From Gammaproteobacteria bacterium (GTDB lineage: Bacteria; Pseudomonadota; Gammaproteobacteria; Eutrophobiales; Eutrophobiaceae): 64,000 nucleotides of DNA. Shown here piece by piece: positions 9,223-17,828 of the stretch (the first letter of the stretch is position 1; each line of letters begins with the position of its first letter). The stretch covers positions 1 to 64,000 of the forward strand of contig JAPOQU010000010.1 of the NCBI GenBank assembly GCA_026710545.1, read 5' to 3'. A program made the translations under genes and the position numbers. Under the pieces are notes generated by a model, which had not been told where the DNA came from, did no database searches, and saw only the letters and a program-made list of their open reading frames with translations.

Positions 9223-9420
9223 ATGGCAACAAACCTTTCTATTGACCCTGATTTGCTTGATAAAGCACTGGATCTCAGTGACGAGAAAACGAAGAAAGCG
9301 ACCGTTAACAAAGCGTTACGCGAATTCATCGCGCGCCGTGAGCAAGAACGAGTGCTGGATCTTTTTGGAGAATTCGATTGGGATGACGAATTCGACTACA
9401 AGCAGGAACGGACCCGGTAG
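9223..9420 (+). CDS. VapB-family antitoxin
   Basis: 65-residue antitoxin with a short DNA-binding N-terminus (MATNLSIDPDLLDKAL), a helical middle (KKATVNKALREFIARR) and an acidic toxin-binding tail (FGEFDWDDEFDY). The ATG at 9223 fits the family start better than the in-frame GTG at 9208. Its TAG stop overlaps the GTG start of the toxin gene by one base, so the two are translationally coupled. The pair normally autorepresses its own promoter. Confidence 0.85.
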   Translation: MATNLSIDPDLLDKALDLSDEKTKKATVNKALREFIARREQERVLDLFGEFDWDDEFDYKQERTR

Positions 9421-9827
9421 TGACTATCTTTGTTGATACCAGCGTCTGGTCGCTGGCTTTACGGAGGGATTCGGTACCCGACCAGCCCGAGGTACGGCGT
9501 CTGCGAGATGCACTCAGTGGCGGTGAATTAATTCATACGACAGGAATCGTGCTCCAGGAGTTGTTACAAGGCTGCCGTGGACCAAGGGCTTGGGAGCGGA
9601 TCGTCGAGCGCTTCGGGGCGCTGCCCTTACTGGTCCCAAGTAGCGACGACCATATCAATGCGGCACTGTTACGCAACAATTGCCGTCATCACGGTATTCA
9701 GGTCGGAACCATAGATGCTTTGCTAGCCCAGCTTTGCATCAGCCGTGAACTAACTATGCTGTCGACTGACCAGGATTTCAGTCATATAGCAGATTGGACA
9801 CCACTTCAGTTCTGGCGTAAATCCTGA
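9420..9827 (+). CDS. VapC-family PIN-domain ribonuclease toxin
   Basis: 135-residue PIN-domain RNase, which cleaves tRNA or rRNA in characterised homologues. The conserved acidic residues are visible: Asp in FVDTSVWSLA, Glu in LQELLQG, Asp in GTIDALLA and Asp in STDQDFSHIA. It starts with a GTG overlapping the vapB stop. All core residues are present, so the toxin is probably active. Confidence 0.9.
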   Translation: MTIFVDTSVWSLALRRDSVPDQPEVRRLRDALSGGELIHTTGIVLQELLQGCRGPRAWERIVERFGALPLLVPSSDDHINAALLRNNCRHHGIQVGTIDALLAQLCISRELTMLSTDQDFSHIADWTPLQFWRKS

Positions 9828-9881
9828 CGTCCGGCACTGCCGCAAGGTAACTATGGGTACTTTGTTGCGATAAGCGTTTCT

Positions 9882-10292
9882 CTACGACGGCATCATCTTC
9901 GGATGGGATTGCATCTCCACGTGCTCCCGGGTCCATGGCTGGGCGCTGTCGCAGTAGATTTCCATGACAGGTTTGATCCAGGAAGTATCATCCAGGGAGC
10001 CCGCCTTGAGGACGGTGATGGTATCGATTGCCGACGGCTCGCTGGTGATTACCGACCCGCAACGCCCGCAGAAATTGCGGTCCAGGGGGTTCCCGCTGTC
10101 CCCGGTATCCACGTAGGTGGTCATTTCACCCTGGATGTTCAGGGAACCTTTCGGCATGACTAAATTTAATGAGTATGCCCCGCCGCTTTGTTTCTGGCAG
10201 TTGACGCAATGACAAAGCACAGTCGCCAGGGGTTCTGCTTCACTCGTATAGCGTATGTTGCGGCACAGGCAACCGCCTTCGATTTTGGCCAT
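9882..10292 (-). CDS. GFA-domain protein (glutathione-dependent formaldehyde-activating enzyme family)
   Basis: 136-residue zinc protein of the GFA/CENP-V fold. Zinc ligands lie in the motifs GGCLCRNIRY, CHCVNCQKQSGG and FCGRCGS. The ATG at 10290-10292 is chosen because AAGGAGC lies about 6 nt upstream; an in-frame ATG 30 nt earlier lacks one. Characterised members condense formaldehyde with glutathione, but most homologues are uncharacterised. It is transcribed alone, divergently from the hydroxylase operon that starts at about 10.6 kb. Confidence 0.9.
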   Translation of the reverse strand: MAKIEGGCLCRNIRYTSEAEPLATVLCHCVNCQKQSGGAYSLNLVMPKGSLNIQGEMTTYVDTGDSGNPLDRNFCGRCGSVITSEPSAIDTITVLKAGSLDDTSWIKPVMEIYCDSAQPWTREHVEMQSHPKMMPS

Positions 10293-10618
10293 GTTTTGCT
10301 CCTTACAGGTATATAAATTCAAATTTTGGCATCCGTGGTCGGATACCGCGTCTTCGGGTAAATTGTAGCAGGTCGAGCCTGTACCTGCACGAGGATGCCG
10401 TAATCTGTTCCGTGATTGATTTGATTAATGCAGCGGAAATAAAAAAGCGGCAAAACAACCCGGACAGGTTGGCTGCGTGTTGCTCCATATATACCCGGGC
10501 ATTCTTAATGATGATAAAATTTTATATATCGGCATCAATGGGTTTCGGTTAATATCGTATCAGGGCATGAAACAACATTCCGATCTCAGTCAGATCAACG
10601 GTGTTGCAGGGGGTGAGG

Positions 10619-11677
10619 GTGACAGATTATCTGCGTTATGTATGGCCGGGTGGTTTTTTTATTATTACCACCCTGGGCGTGATGCTGGGCGGGGCAGGTT
10701 GCTGGTTCGGCGTACTTCTTTTTCCGCTGGTGGCGGGCGTGGAATATTTCCTTGAGGACGATTTGCGCAAACGCGACATGCGGCCGGCGGGTGCGTTGTT
10801 CATGCTGTATATTCAACTGATCCCCTGGTTATTTCTCTGGTACGGCCTCTGGTGGTTCCTGCAGACAGACTACCAGTGGTGGGAATGGTTGGGCACGATT
10901 ATTTCGGTAGCTGGTATTACGGCCGCGGTGGGTTTACCCATTTCCCACGAATTATTTCATCGCCATGAAAGCATCTCCCGCTTTGTTGGTGATTTATTTG
11001 CGGTTACCCTGATTTCGGGGGACGTGGAGCTGGAGCACCGCAAAGGCCACCACATTGAGACCTCGACAATAGATGATATCGATACGCCATACCGGGGTGA
11101 ATCCGTATACGCCTTTATTGCCCGGCTGCTCCCGTTTTTTCATACTGAACCCTGGAACATGGAAAAGCTGCGTTTCGCCAATAAGGGAATGAGTCACTGG
11201 TCTCCCGGCAACATAGTCTTATGGGCGGTTGCCGGTTACCTGGCACTGTTTCTGTTTTTCTGTTTGAGTGTGAGCCTGTTTGCCGGCATCAGCGTTTTGC
11301 TTATCTCTTTAATAGGACAATGTATAGTCTGTGTCTTCAGTTACGTACAACATTACGGTCTGATACGCGTGCCGGACACACCCATCGAGATACGCCACGC
11401 CTGGAACCACATCCGTCCCCTGTCGCGCGTTCTTACCTTCGAGATCGTAACGCATTCACAGCACCATACTGATCCCACGGTGCCTTACTGGGAACTCACA
11501 CCTTACCCGGATGCGGCGCGGGTCGGCAGCGCCTACGGGTATTTCTTATTGGCCCTGGTGCCCCCTTTATGGCATAAACGCATGCGTGAACACATCAGGC
11601 GGTGGGATGAAAACCATGCAACGGCGGCGGAATTACAACTGGCAACAGAGGCGAACCGAGTAGCAGGATGGAACTGA
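10619..11677 (+). CDS. Membrane di-iron hydroxylase, AlkB/XylM-like
   Basis: About 352-residue integral-membrane non-haem di-iron oxygenase that inserts oxygen into alkyl or methyl C-H bonds. The His clusters are HELFHRH (about 110-116), EHRKGHH (139-145), SYVQHYG (241-247) and HSQHH (279-283), the AlkB/XylM pattern. Several hydrophobic segments surround them. The GTG at 10619 is preferred because a G-rich stretch (AGGGGGTGAGG) precedes it; an in-frame GTG at 10601 is possible. The 3' end overlaps the dioxygenase beta gene by 10 nt, so hydroxylase and Rieske dioxygenase form one operon. This suggests side-chain and ring oxidation of an alkyl-aromatic (inference). Confidence 0.88.
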   Translation: MTDYLRYVWPGGFFIITTLGVMLGGAGCWFGVLLFPLVAGVEYFLEDDLRKRDMRPAGALFMLYIQLIPWLFLWYGLWWFLQTDYQWWEWLGTIISVAGITAAVGLPISHELFHRHESISRFVGDLFAVTLISGDVELEHRKGHHIETSTIDDIDTPYRGESVYAFIARLLPFFHTEPWNMEKLRFANKGMSHWSPGNIVLWAVAGYLALFLFFCLSVSLFAGISVLLISLIGQCIVCVFSYVQHYGLIRVPDTPIEIRHAWNHIRPLSRVLTFEIVTHSQHHTDPTVPYWELTPYPDAARVGSAYGYFLLALVPPLWHKRMREHIRRWDENHATAAELQLATEANRVAGWN

Positions 11678-12156
11678 ACAAGCTGACCGAGATGGAATTA
11701 CATTACCATGTGGAACGACTGCAGGGCCGTTACGTGGAATGTATTGACGATGACAGGCTGGAACAGTGGCCCGATTTTTTTACGGAGAATTGCGTATATA
11801 AAATTATTTCCAGGGAGAACCATGATCGTGACCTGCCGGCCGCCGCTATCTTCTGCGACAGCAAGGGAATGCTTGAAGACAGGATTGTGTCCTTGCGCAA
11901 CGCAAACGTCTACGCCGAACACAATTATCGGCATGTGCTCAGTAACATTCTCATCAAGGACCTGAAAGATGGCGTGATCAGCGTACAGAGCAATTACCTG
12001 GTTATGCAGACGAAAACCGACGGCGCGACGGAGATTTATAATGCAGGTAAATACGTGGATAAGATCGTGGCGGATGGAGACGTTTTAAAATTCCAGGAGA
12101 AAGTCGCCATATTTGACACCCACCTTATCAAGAGTTTGCTGGTGACCCCGATTTGA
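11668..12156 (+). CDS. Aromatic-ring-hydroxylating dioxygenase beta subunit
   Basis: 162-residue NTF2/SnoaL-fold structural subunit of a Rieske non-haem iron dioxygenase. Typical phrases are GRYVECIDDDRLEQWPDFF, the RIVSLRNANVYAEHNYRH segment and SNYLVMQT. The gene overlaps the end of the hydroxylase gene by 10 nt and the start of the alpha gene (TGATG). The order beta-alpha is the reverse of the usual order and of the second set at 26919-28678. Confidence 0.9.
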   Translation: MELNKLTEMELHYHVERLQGRYVECIDDDRLEQWPDFFTENCVYKIISRENHDRDLPAAAIFCDSKGMLEDRIVSLRNANVYAEHNYRHVLSNILIKDLKDGVISVQSNYLVMQTKTDGATEIYNAGKYVDKIVADGDVLKFQEKVAIFDTHLIKSLLVTPI

Positions 12157-13433
12157 TGCCGGAGCAACCCATGAATACAGTGATCGATACGACAAACGGC
12201 TCGTTGTACTGGCCGATAGATGATGAGGCCGGTCATGTGCCTTATGGCGTTTTCACGGACGCCAAAATTTATGAGGTGGAGCAGGAAAGGATCTTTCGGG
12301 GCGATAACTGGTCCTTTATCGGTCTGACCGCGGAGATACCGGATCCCGGTGATTTCAAGGCAACTTATATCGGCGATACGCCGGTGATTGTCACCCGGGA
12401 CAGGGAGGGCGGCATTAACGTGATGACCAACCGTTGCGCCCACAGGGGCGCCCTGGTCTGTCGCAGCGCCAGGGGCAACATCGACGAATTGGAGTGCGTC
12501 TACCATCAATGGAAGTATGATATGCAGGGAAAATTGATCGGGGTACCGTTCCGGCGCGGACTAGGTGGCCGGGGCGGGATGCCGGAAGGGTTCAGGATGG
12601 AACAACACGGGCTGGACACGTTGCGCGTCGATACGGTGGGCCACCTGATTTTCGCTACATTTTCAGACAAGGTCGAGTCCTTACGGGATTACCTGGGTGC
12701 CGTGATCGTCAGTCATATAGAACGGATATGTCACAGCCCGATCAAGGTGCTTGGTGATGAGCGGCAACTGGTCCGGGGAAACTGGAAATTGTACGCGGAA
12801 AATACCCGCGATCCTTACCACGCCAGTTTGTTGCACCTGTTTCATACGACCTTCGGCCTCTACCGGTCAACACAAAAAGGCGGCAGCTGGATGGATGATA
12901 AAAAACGCCACACGGTTCTGACCGCATCACAGGGTACCGACGAAGGTAAAACAGAAGGGTATGACGGGCTCAGGACGTTCAATGCCGAATTCACCCTGAA
13001 AGACCCGTCCCTGCTGGCAGGCAGGAAAGAGTTTGACGACGGCGTGACCCTGGTTATATTGACTACATTTCCAAACCTGGTCCTGCAGCAGATCGCCAAT
13101 ACGCTAGCAGTGAGACAGACCGTCACGAAGGGACCAGCGCAGTTTGAACTGGTATGGACCCAGTTCGGTTACAAAGATGATGATGAGGAAATGCAGAACA
13201 TCAGGAACAAGCAGGGCAACCTGATAGGTCCTGCCGGCCTGATTTCCATGGAAGACGGTGAAGCCGTGGAAATAGTGCATGAAGCAATTATTCGTGACCA
13301 GGAAAAATCATCCTATATCGGCATGGGGGGCGGCAAAGCGGAAGATACGGAACACCTGGTGACGGAATCGGCAGTCATCGGTTTTTGGGAATATTACCGC
13401 AACACGATGCAAATTGAAGCTGGGGTCTCTTAA
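12156..13433 (+). CDS. Rieske aromatic-ring-hydroxylating dioxygenase alpha subunit
   Basis: About 425-residue catalytic subunit. The Rieske [2Fe-2S] ligands are C94-x-H96 and C114-x2-H117. The mononuclear iron site shows EN near 215-216, D219 as the bridging Asp, and H222 and H227. It resembles the anthranilate/salicylate-hydroxylase branch, but the substrate is unknown. ATG 12156 overlaps the beta stop; an in-frame ATG at 12171 has GGAG about 6 nt before it and may be the true start. A ferredoxin gene follows 61 nt downstream and is the natural electron donor. No reductase is in this operon; the FAD reductase at 42133-43350 could serve. Confidence 0.92.
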   Translation: MPEQPMNTVIDTTNGSLYWPIDDEAGHVPYGVFTDAKIYEVEQERIFRGDNWSFIGLTAEIPDPGDFKATYIGDTPVIVTRDREGGINVMTNRCAHRGALVCRSARGNIDELECVYHQWKYDMQGKLIGVPFRRGLGGRGGMPEGFRMEQHGLDTLRVDTVGHLIFATFSDKVESLRDYLGAVIVSHIERICHSPIKVLGDERQLVRGNWKLYAENTRDPYHASLLHLFHTTFGLYRSTQKGGSWMDDKKRHTVLTASQGTDEGKTEGYDGLRTFNAEFTLKDPSLLAGRKEFDDGVTLVILTTFPNLVLQQIANTLAVRQTVTKGPAQFELVWTQFGYKDDDEEMQNIRNKQGNLIGPAGLISMEDGEAVEIVHEAIIRDQEKSSYIGMGGGKAEDTEHLVTESAVIGFWEYYRNTMQIEAGVS

Positions 13434-13494
13434 CAGATATCGACTTCATGGTTGTACTGTGCTCAATGCTTTTTGACATGTGCCTTATTGAGCC

Positions 13495-13827
13495 ATGACA
13501 GGCTGGATTAAAGACATCCTGAAGCGGAAGGAATCGTATACAGCGCTAATTCAACACCCCCAAAAGAAATTCAATGTGCCTCGCAACAGAACACTCCTGC
13601 AGGCAGCCCTGGATCAGAATATCGCCTTCCCGCACCAGTGCACAGTCGGTACCTGCGGTACCTGCAGGTGCAGGTTGATTGAAGGCAAAATCAAACCGAT
13701 CCTTGACTTTTCCTATACACTGACCCGCAAACAACTTGCGGCCGGATATATACTGGCCTGTCAAAGCATGTTGAAGAGCGATGTCGTGGTCGATTTGCGC
13801 AAAAGAGAAGAGTCGACCGAACAGTAA
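13495..13827 (+). CDS. Plant-type [2Fe-2S] ferredoxin
   Basis: 110-residue ferredoxin with cluster ligands C49, C54, C57 and C89 in the C-x4-C-x2-C plus distal Cys arrangement. The fold matches the ferredoxin domain of Rieske oxygenase reductases but stands alone without FAD/NAD domains. It lies directly after the dioxygenase alpha gene, and its role is most likely electron delivery to that oxygenase or to the membrane hydroxylase. Confidence 0.9.
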   Translation: MTGWIKDILKRKESYTALIQHPQKKFNVPRNRTLLQAALDQNIAFPHQCTVGTCGTCRCRLIEGKIKPILDFSYTLTRKQLAAGYILACQSMLKSDVVVDLRKREESTEQ

Positions 13828-13868
13828 TAGTGGGCGAAATACAGGTTTACCAGAGGCAGGACTACAAA

Positions 13869-14303
13869 ATGTCAGTTGAAGAGAATAAAGAAATCGTAAG
13901 GGGCTATTTCGCGGAGGTCGTTGATAAATTCAATATCGACCTGCTGGGTGAATACTACACCGACGATTGTATTATCCACCGGCCCGAGGTACCGGAACCC
14001 ATTATCGGTATCGAAGATTTCAAGGCCGGCCTGACCCGGGTCATTGACAGCTACAGCTCGATAAAAACGACTATTTACGAGATGTTCGGCTCAGATGATC
14101 GCATCTCCTGCCGCTTGAGCCACCTGGCCGTGCACCGCGACAACTGGAAAAGCCGCATCGGCTATCACGAGGTGGCCGGAAAAACGGTAGGTTGGTCCGC
14201 CATCGCAAACTTCAGGATTGAAGATGGCAAAATTGCAGAAGAATGGGTCTGCCGCGACGAACTTGGCATGCTGATCGAACTCGGCGTGCTGGACGTAGAA
14301 TAA
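13869..14303 (+). CDS. SnoaL-like polyketide-cyclase/NTF2-fold protein
   Basis: About 144 residues of the SnoaL-like ester cyclase group: the N-terminal helix NKEIVRGYFAEVVDKFNIDLL, then YYTDDCIIHRPEVPEP, then a sheet ending in FRIEDGKIAEEWVCRDELGML. The ATG at 13869 is preferred over one 39 nt upstream because it matches the family start and follows a GAGG stretch. It is probably co-transcribed with the ferredoxin gene. SnoaL-like proteins act as cyclases, isomerases or hydrolases on small molecules; the reaction here is unknown. Confidence 0.85.
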   Translation: MSVEENKEIVRGYFAEVVDKFNIDLLGEYYTDDCIIHRPEVPEPIIGIEDFKAGLTRVIDSYSSIKTTIYEMFGSDDRISCRLSHLAVHRDNWKSRIGYHEVAGKTVGWSAIANFRIEDGKIAEEWVCRDELGMLIELGVLDVE

Positions 14304-14353
14304 CCAGTACGTTTATGCCAAATCACACGTCCCGGTAAAGAACCGCATCCGGT

Positions 14354-14373
14354 GTGCCCGACCATGCGGGCAC
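14354..14373. terminator. Possible bidirectional terminator hairpin
   Basis: GTGCCCG and CGGGCAC arms around a 6-nt loop, in the gap between two convergent genes. There is no obvious T-run, so this is tentative. Confidence 0.3.
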
Positions 14374-14389
14374 GGCGCAGATGCTATTT

Positions 14390-14977
14390 TCAACCATGAG
14401 TGCCGATGTTCCATTTCGTCGCGTCGAGGTGCTGTTCGGCGAATCCACGGGGATGAGCTTCCAGTGTTGTCGCGAGTGAGGGGTTCCAGCGGTTCCACCA
14501 GCCGTAATAACAGATAATTCCCATGATCTCGACGATTTCCGTATCGTTGAAATACTGTTTCAGGTCCGCGGCCAGGGTCTCATCGACCGCGTTGGGTACG
14601 GAGGCTGATGCCGCGGCAAAACGCAGGGCCGCGCGCTCGGCATCACTGAAAAGTTCGCAGGTCTCGAACTCCCACATGCGCGCGATCTTCTCAACGGCAA
14701 CGCCGTAGCGTTCAGAGTTGGCGGCAGTGTGGGCAAGGCAATACTGGCAACCGTGTACTTTGCTCGCCATCTGCCCGACCAGTCCCCTTACGTCAGGCGA
14801 CAGGCTGCAATCGTTATGTACGGCCTCGGAAAGTTGCGCCAGCGCCTGCACCATCTTCGGTTTGCGCGCCATGGTCATCAGCGCATTCGGCAGGTAGCCC
14901 ATACGCTCATCCCATACGGTGAAGTAATCTTCCAGTTCCGGTGCCTGTTCGCGTTGTAATGGGTCAATGATTGCCAT
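14390..14977 (-). CDS. Carboxymuconolactone decarboxylase/AhpD-fold protein
   Basis: 195-residue alpha-helical protein of the CMD/AhpD family. The redox-type active site C77-x2-C80-x2-H83 (GCQYCLAHT) is intact. This makes it closer to AhpD-like peroxidase-associated proteins than to true carboxymuconolactone decarboxylases, which lack the CxxC. It is convergent with the dioxygenase operon. A role in dealing with peroxide formed by uncoupled oxygenases is plausible (inference). Confidence 0.88.
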   Translation of the reverse strand: MAIIDPLQREQAPELEDYFTVWDERMGYLPNALMTMARKPKMVQALAQLSEAVHNDCSLSPDVRGLVGQMASKVHGCQYCLAHTAANSERYGVAVEKIARMWEFETCELFSDAERAALRFAAASASVPNAVDETLAADLKQYFNDTEIVEIMGIICYYGWWNRWNPSLATTLEAHPRGFAEQHLDATKWNIGTHG

Positions 14978-15178
14978 AATAGTTCCTCGCCGTTTCGTAG
15001 TTGAATCAAAAATATTTTAACCGTGTATTTTCCTGTCCCGGCCTGTTCAGGAATGCTCTTAAACCGTCAAGTAGTCTCGAATTCAGGGTTTCCGCGGCAC
15101 GTCTGCCGGGAAGGATTGCCGCCTCCGGTTACTTTGATATTGTAACCTAATGATCATTATTCACCAGGAGATCCGGCA

Positions 15179-16339
15179 TCACAGCAACTCTCCCGCCCAT
15201 AATTTATTCAGGAAAATTTGCCAGGGCAACACGGTTATATCACCGACCTGACGTTCGTATTTTTCGTTGGATACTACAATCCCCAATCTTGGTTTAAACT
15301 CGTTCATATACGCTCGGAGGGACCTCATATCCGTTTTATCTACTCGGCTTGATCCTTTGACTTCTATGGCAACCTCCCCGTCACCCAGTATGAAATCCAC
15401 TTCAAGGCCGGATTTTGTCCTCCAGAAACTTATCGCGTAATGCAAGTCATGGTATGAACGATGGGCATTAAGTTCCATAAATACAAAATGCTCCAGAGCT
15501 TTGCCGAACTGTTCCCCGCGCGCTTCAGTAATTTTGCGTTGACTGAGATGCCCGGCGATGCCGACATCAAACAGGTAAAATTTTGAAGCCTTGGTGATGA
15601 CCTGCCGGTTTTGTCTTTTTTTATACGGCGGCACAAAGGTTCCCAGTAACGTATCTGCCAATATCTGGAAATATTCTTTTACGGTTTTGGCGTCAACCCC
15701 ACAGTCCCGCGCAATATTTGCATGGTTGATTAACCCGCCATGGGAATATCCCATCGCTTCAAAAAATCGTGAGAACGCGGGCATGTTTCGCGCCAGGCCC
15801 TCATTGAATACTTCCTCTTTCAGGTAGTCCTGCACATAGGCGCGTAACGACCGTTGATATTGATGCTGCTGGAGGTAATGGGAGGGTACCAGACCCTGGT
15901 TCAGGGCGCGTAATAAATCAAACTGTTTGATTTCAGGGAAGACAAACGGGAACATTTCAAAGCGCCAGGCTCGTCCTCCAAGCAGGTTGACGCTACCCTT
16001 TATCAATTTCCTGGCGCTTGAACCGCACAGGATAAAATTCAAACCGGCATTTTCAATCAGCCAATGAACCTCATCCAGAATGGCAGGCACTCTTTGTACT
16101 TCATCCAGTACAACAGGAGATGCCGCTGCCTGTTCCCTGTTTGCCAGGAGTTGTTCACGCAACAGGGAGGGACTTCTAATGAGGTCCAGCGTCACATCCG
16201 TCTTGAGAAAATCATAGACTACGCTTTCCGGAAATGCCTGTTTCAGATAGGTTGACTTGCCGGTCTTGCGAGGCCCCCACAAAAACGCGGACTGACCTTG
16301 TTCAAGTTCAATGTTCAAGACTCTCCTGATGTTAACCAT
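15179..16339 (-). CDS. ATP-binding protein with AAA and DUF4143 domains
   Basis: 386-residue protein. The N-terminal AAA domain has Walker A GPRKTGKST (residues 22-30), Walker B around VVLDEVQRVP and a sensor region LCGSSARKL. A middle winged-helix region precedes a C-terminal DUF4143 part with FWRTKSGLEVDFIL and VAIEVKGS, which looks like a PD-(D/E)XK nuclease fold. These genes are common, scattered and horizontally mobile; a role in defence or toxin-antitoxin biology is suspected but not shown. The head of a related gene is found decayed at 6581-6751. Confidence 0.9.
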   Translation of the reverse strand: MVNIRRVLNIELEQGQSAFLWGPRKTGKSTYLKQAFPESVVYDFLKTDVTLDLIRSPSLLREQLLANREQAAASPVVLDEVQRVPAILDEVHWLIENAGLNFILCGSSARKLIKGSVNLLGGRAWRFEMFPFVFPEIKQFDLLRALNQGLVPSHYLQQHQYQRSLRAYVQDYLKEEVFNEGLARNMPAFSRFFEAMGYSHGGLINHANIARDCGVDAKTVKEYFQILADTLLGTFVPPYKKRQNRQVITKASKFYLFDVGIAGHLSQRKITEARGEQFGKALEHFVFMELNAHRSYHDLHYAISFWRTKSGLEVDFILGDGEVAIEVKGSSRVDKTDMRSLRAYMNEFKPRLGIVVSNEKYERQVGDITVLPWQIFLNKLWAGELL

Positions 16340-16457
16340 TCAAGACCTAATTCCCTAATAGTTGCATTATTATGGAGTATAATCCAGAATAGTATGGAAG
16401 TAAACCATCACAATCCTGCCAGGTGCCGGGCTCCGGAAAGGGTAATTTTTTTGCTTG

Positions 16458-17672
16458 CTAACTCTTTTTGCGCGACACCACAAAGGATTCATCGTAGAAC
16501 CAGAGACCGCCGTATTTCTTCAAAATCCTGTCGGTCGCCAGCAGGTACCTGTCGTCCGTGATTGCCTCGGTCAAGCGTGAGTCTTCTATCTGCGCCACAT
16601 ATACGGCTGCGTTCCATGCCGCAAACAAGGTGGAAGTGCCGATGCTGGCTGATACCTCTGAAGGTAACGTATGCATGTCATATCTGAAGATCGATCGCGC
16701 ATCCGCATACACATTAAAATTGTATTTCCTTGCTTCCTTACCTAGCTGGGATTTCAATGTGCGCAGTAAATCATGCCTGTTGCGTTGATAGGGATTTTCT
16801 TTGGGCCATACTTCTTTGATTATTTCCAGTCCCGGATCATTCCCGCATGAATGAATGCCGAGCAACCGGCCGCCTCGCCCCAGTGCCTGGACCAGCGGGC
16901 TCAGTACTTTCCGGGCCTTGAATTCATCTGAAACCCTCAATCGATAGGGTTGTGATGCGATCACCAGGTCAAAGTCGGCCCTGACTTTACCCTGCCTGGG
17001 AATGACATCGTCCAGCAAAAATCGATAATCTTCCCTGTATATCACCAGTACCACAGGTCGCTCATAAACGGGATTGCCTGTTTTCGGACTGTGCGAAGCC
17101 TGCCAGTTTTGCGCGAGAAAACCATCCAGATGTCCAAGCTGTTCGTCGAATTCGTGCGCAGATGTGCCTGAAAGAGCAACGTCCTTCCATACCATGGTTT
17201 TGGCGGCCTCAACTTTCTTCGGGGACATCCAGGGCGCCTCTGAGTAGTACATGTTCGTCAGCACAAGCACTGTTGAGGGATGTTCAAAAAAACGGTCGGA
17301 CATTTTTGACAAGGATAACCTGACGTCTTCGAGACTGATTTCCTTGGATGCAATATAGAGCGGAATGGTCGGGAAACGGCGATGTGTTTCGCGCATGACC
17401 CGGGTGATAACCGAACCGTCCCCCATGCCCGCATCAAAGATGCGTAACGCCGGGGGATTCGGCCGGATATTCCCCAGTTCCATACCCACCCGTTTCGCAA
17501 TGATCTCCTTCTCGCTGCAGGTATTTACGAACAGCAGGTATTTCTGCCTGTTATCGAAAAAACGGAAATTCTTGTCGCTCGAAACATCCTGTTCGCTGAC
17601 CGCCTGCAGGTTATCCTCAGGTTGCAATGTGCTTTTTGAACCCGGTATATCGGGCATGACCAGACGCTCCAA
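16458..17672 (-). CDS. Class I SAM-dependent methyltransferase-like protein, uncharacterised
   Basis: 404 residues. The SAM-binding motif I is IFDAGMGDGSVI (about 78-89), followed by an acidic strand end (YIASKEIS). FDLVIASQPYRL lies at a motif IV-like position, and GRLLGIHSCGNDPG follows. It is longer than simple methyltransferases, with an N-terminal extension and a C-terminal region of unknown function. It stands alone between the DUF4143 ATPase and the HupE-like gene, so the substrate cannot be inferred. The first in-frame Met is used; the Met at residue 6 is equally possible. Confidence 0.7.
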   Translation of the reverse strand: MERLVMPDIPGSKSTLQPEDNLQAVSEQDVSSDKNFRFFDNRQKYLLFVNTCSEKEIIAKRVGMELGNIRPNPPALRIFDAGMGDGSVITRVMRETHRRFPTIPLYIASKEISLEDVRLSLSKMSDRFFEHPSTVLVLTNMYYSEAPWMSPKKVEAAKTMVWKDVALSGTSAHEFDEQLGHLDGFLAQNWQASHSPKTGNPVYERPVVLVIYREDYRFLLDDVIPRQGKVRADFDLVIASQPYRLRVSDEFKARKVLSPLVQALGRGGRLLGIHSCGNDPGLEIIKEVWPKENPYQRNRHDLLRTLKSQLGKEARKYNFNVYADARSIFRYDMHTLPSEVSASIGTSTLFAAWNAAVYVAQIEDSRLTEAITDDRYLLATDRILKKYGGLWFYDESFVVSRKKS

Positions 17673-17703
17673 AATTCAACGGTTCAATATTGCATGAATA
17701 AAA

Positions 17704-17755
17704 GTGGGATGGGAACCTTAATTTATTCGATAACGTAAAATGGGATTCATCCCAC
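17704..17755. terminator. Possible hairpin downstream of HupE-like gene
   Basis: Arms GTGGGATG and CATCCCAC are separated by an AT-rich 36-nt loop, about 75 nt beyond the stop of the minus-strand HupE-like gene. No clear T-run; weak evidence. Confidence 0.25.
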
Positions 17756-17828
17756 TATCTCAGATGGTAATACACTGAAATTTTCAGTAATGAGTATATC
17801 GGAGCGATATTTTCCCAGACCTGAAATC

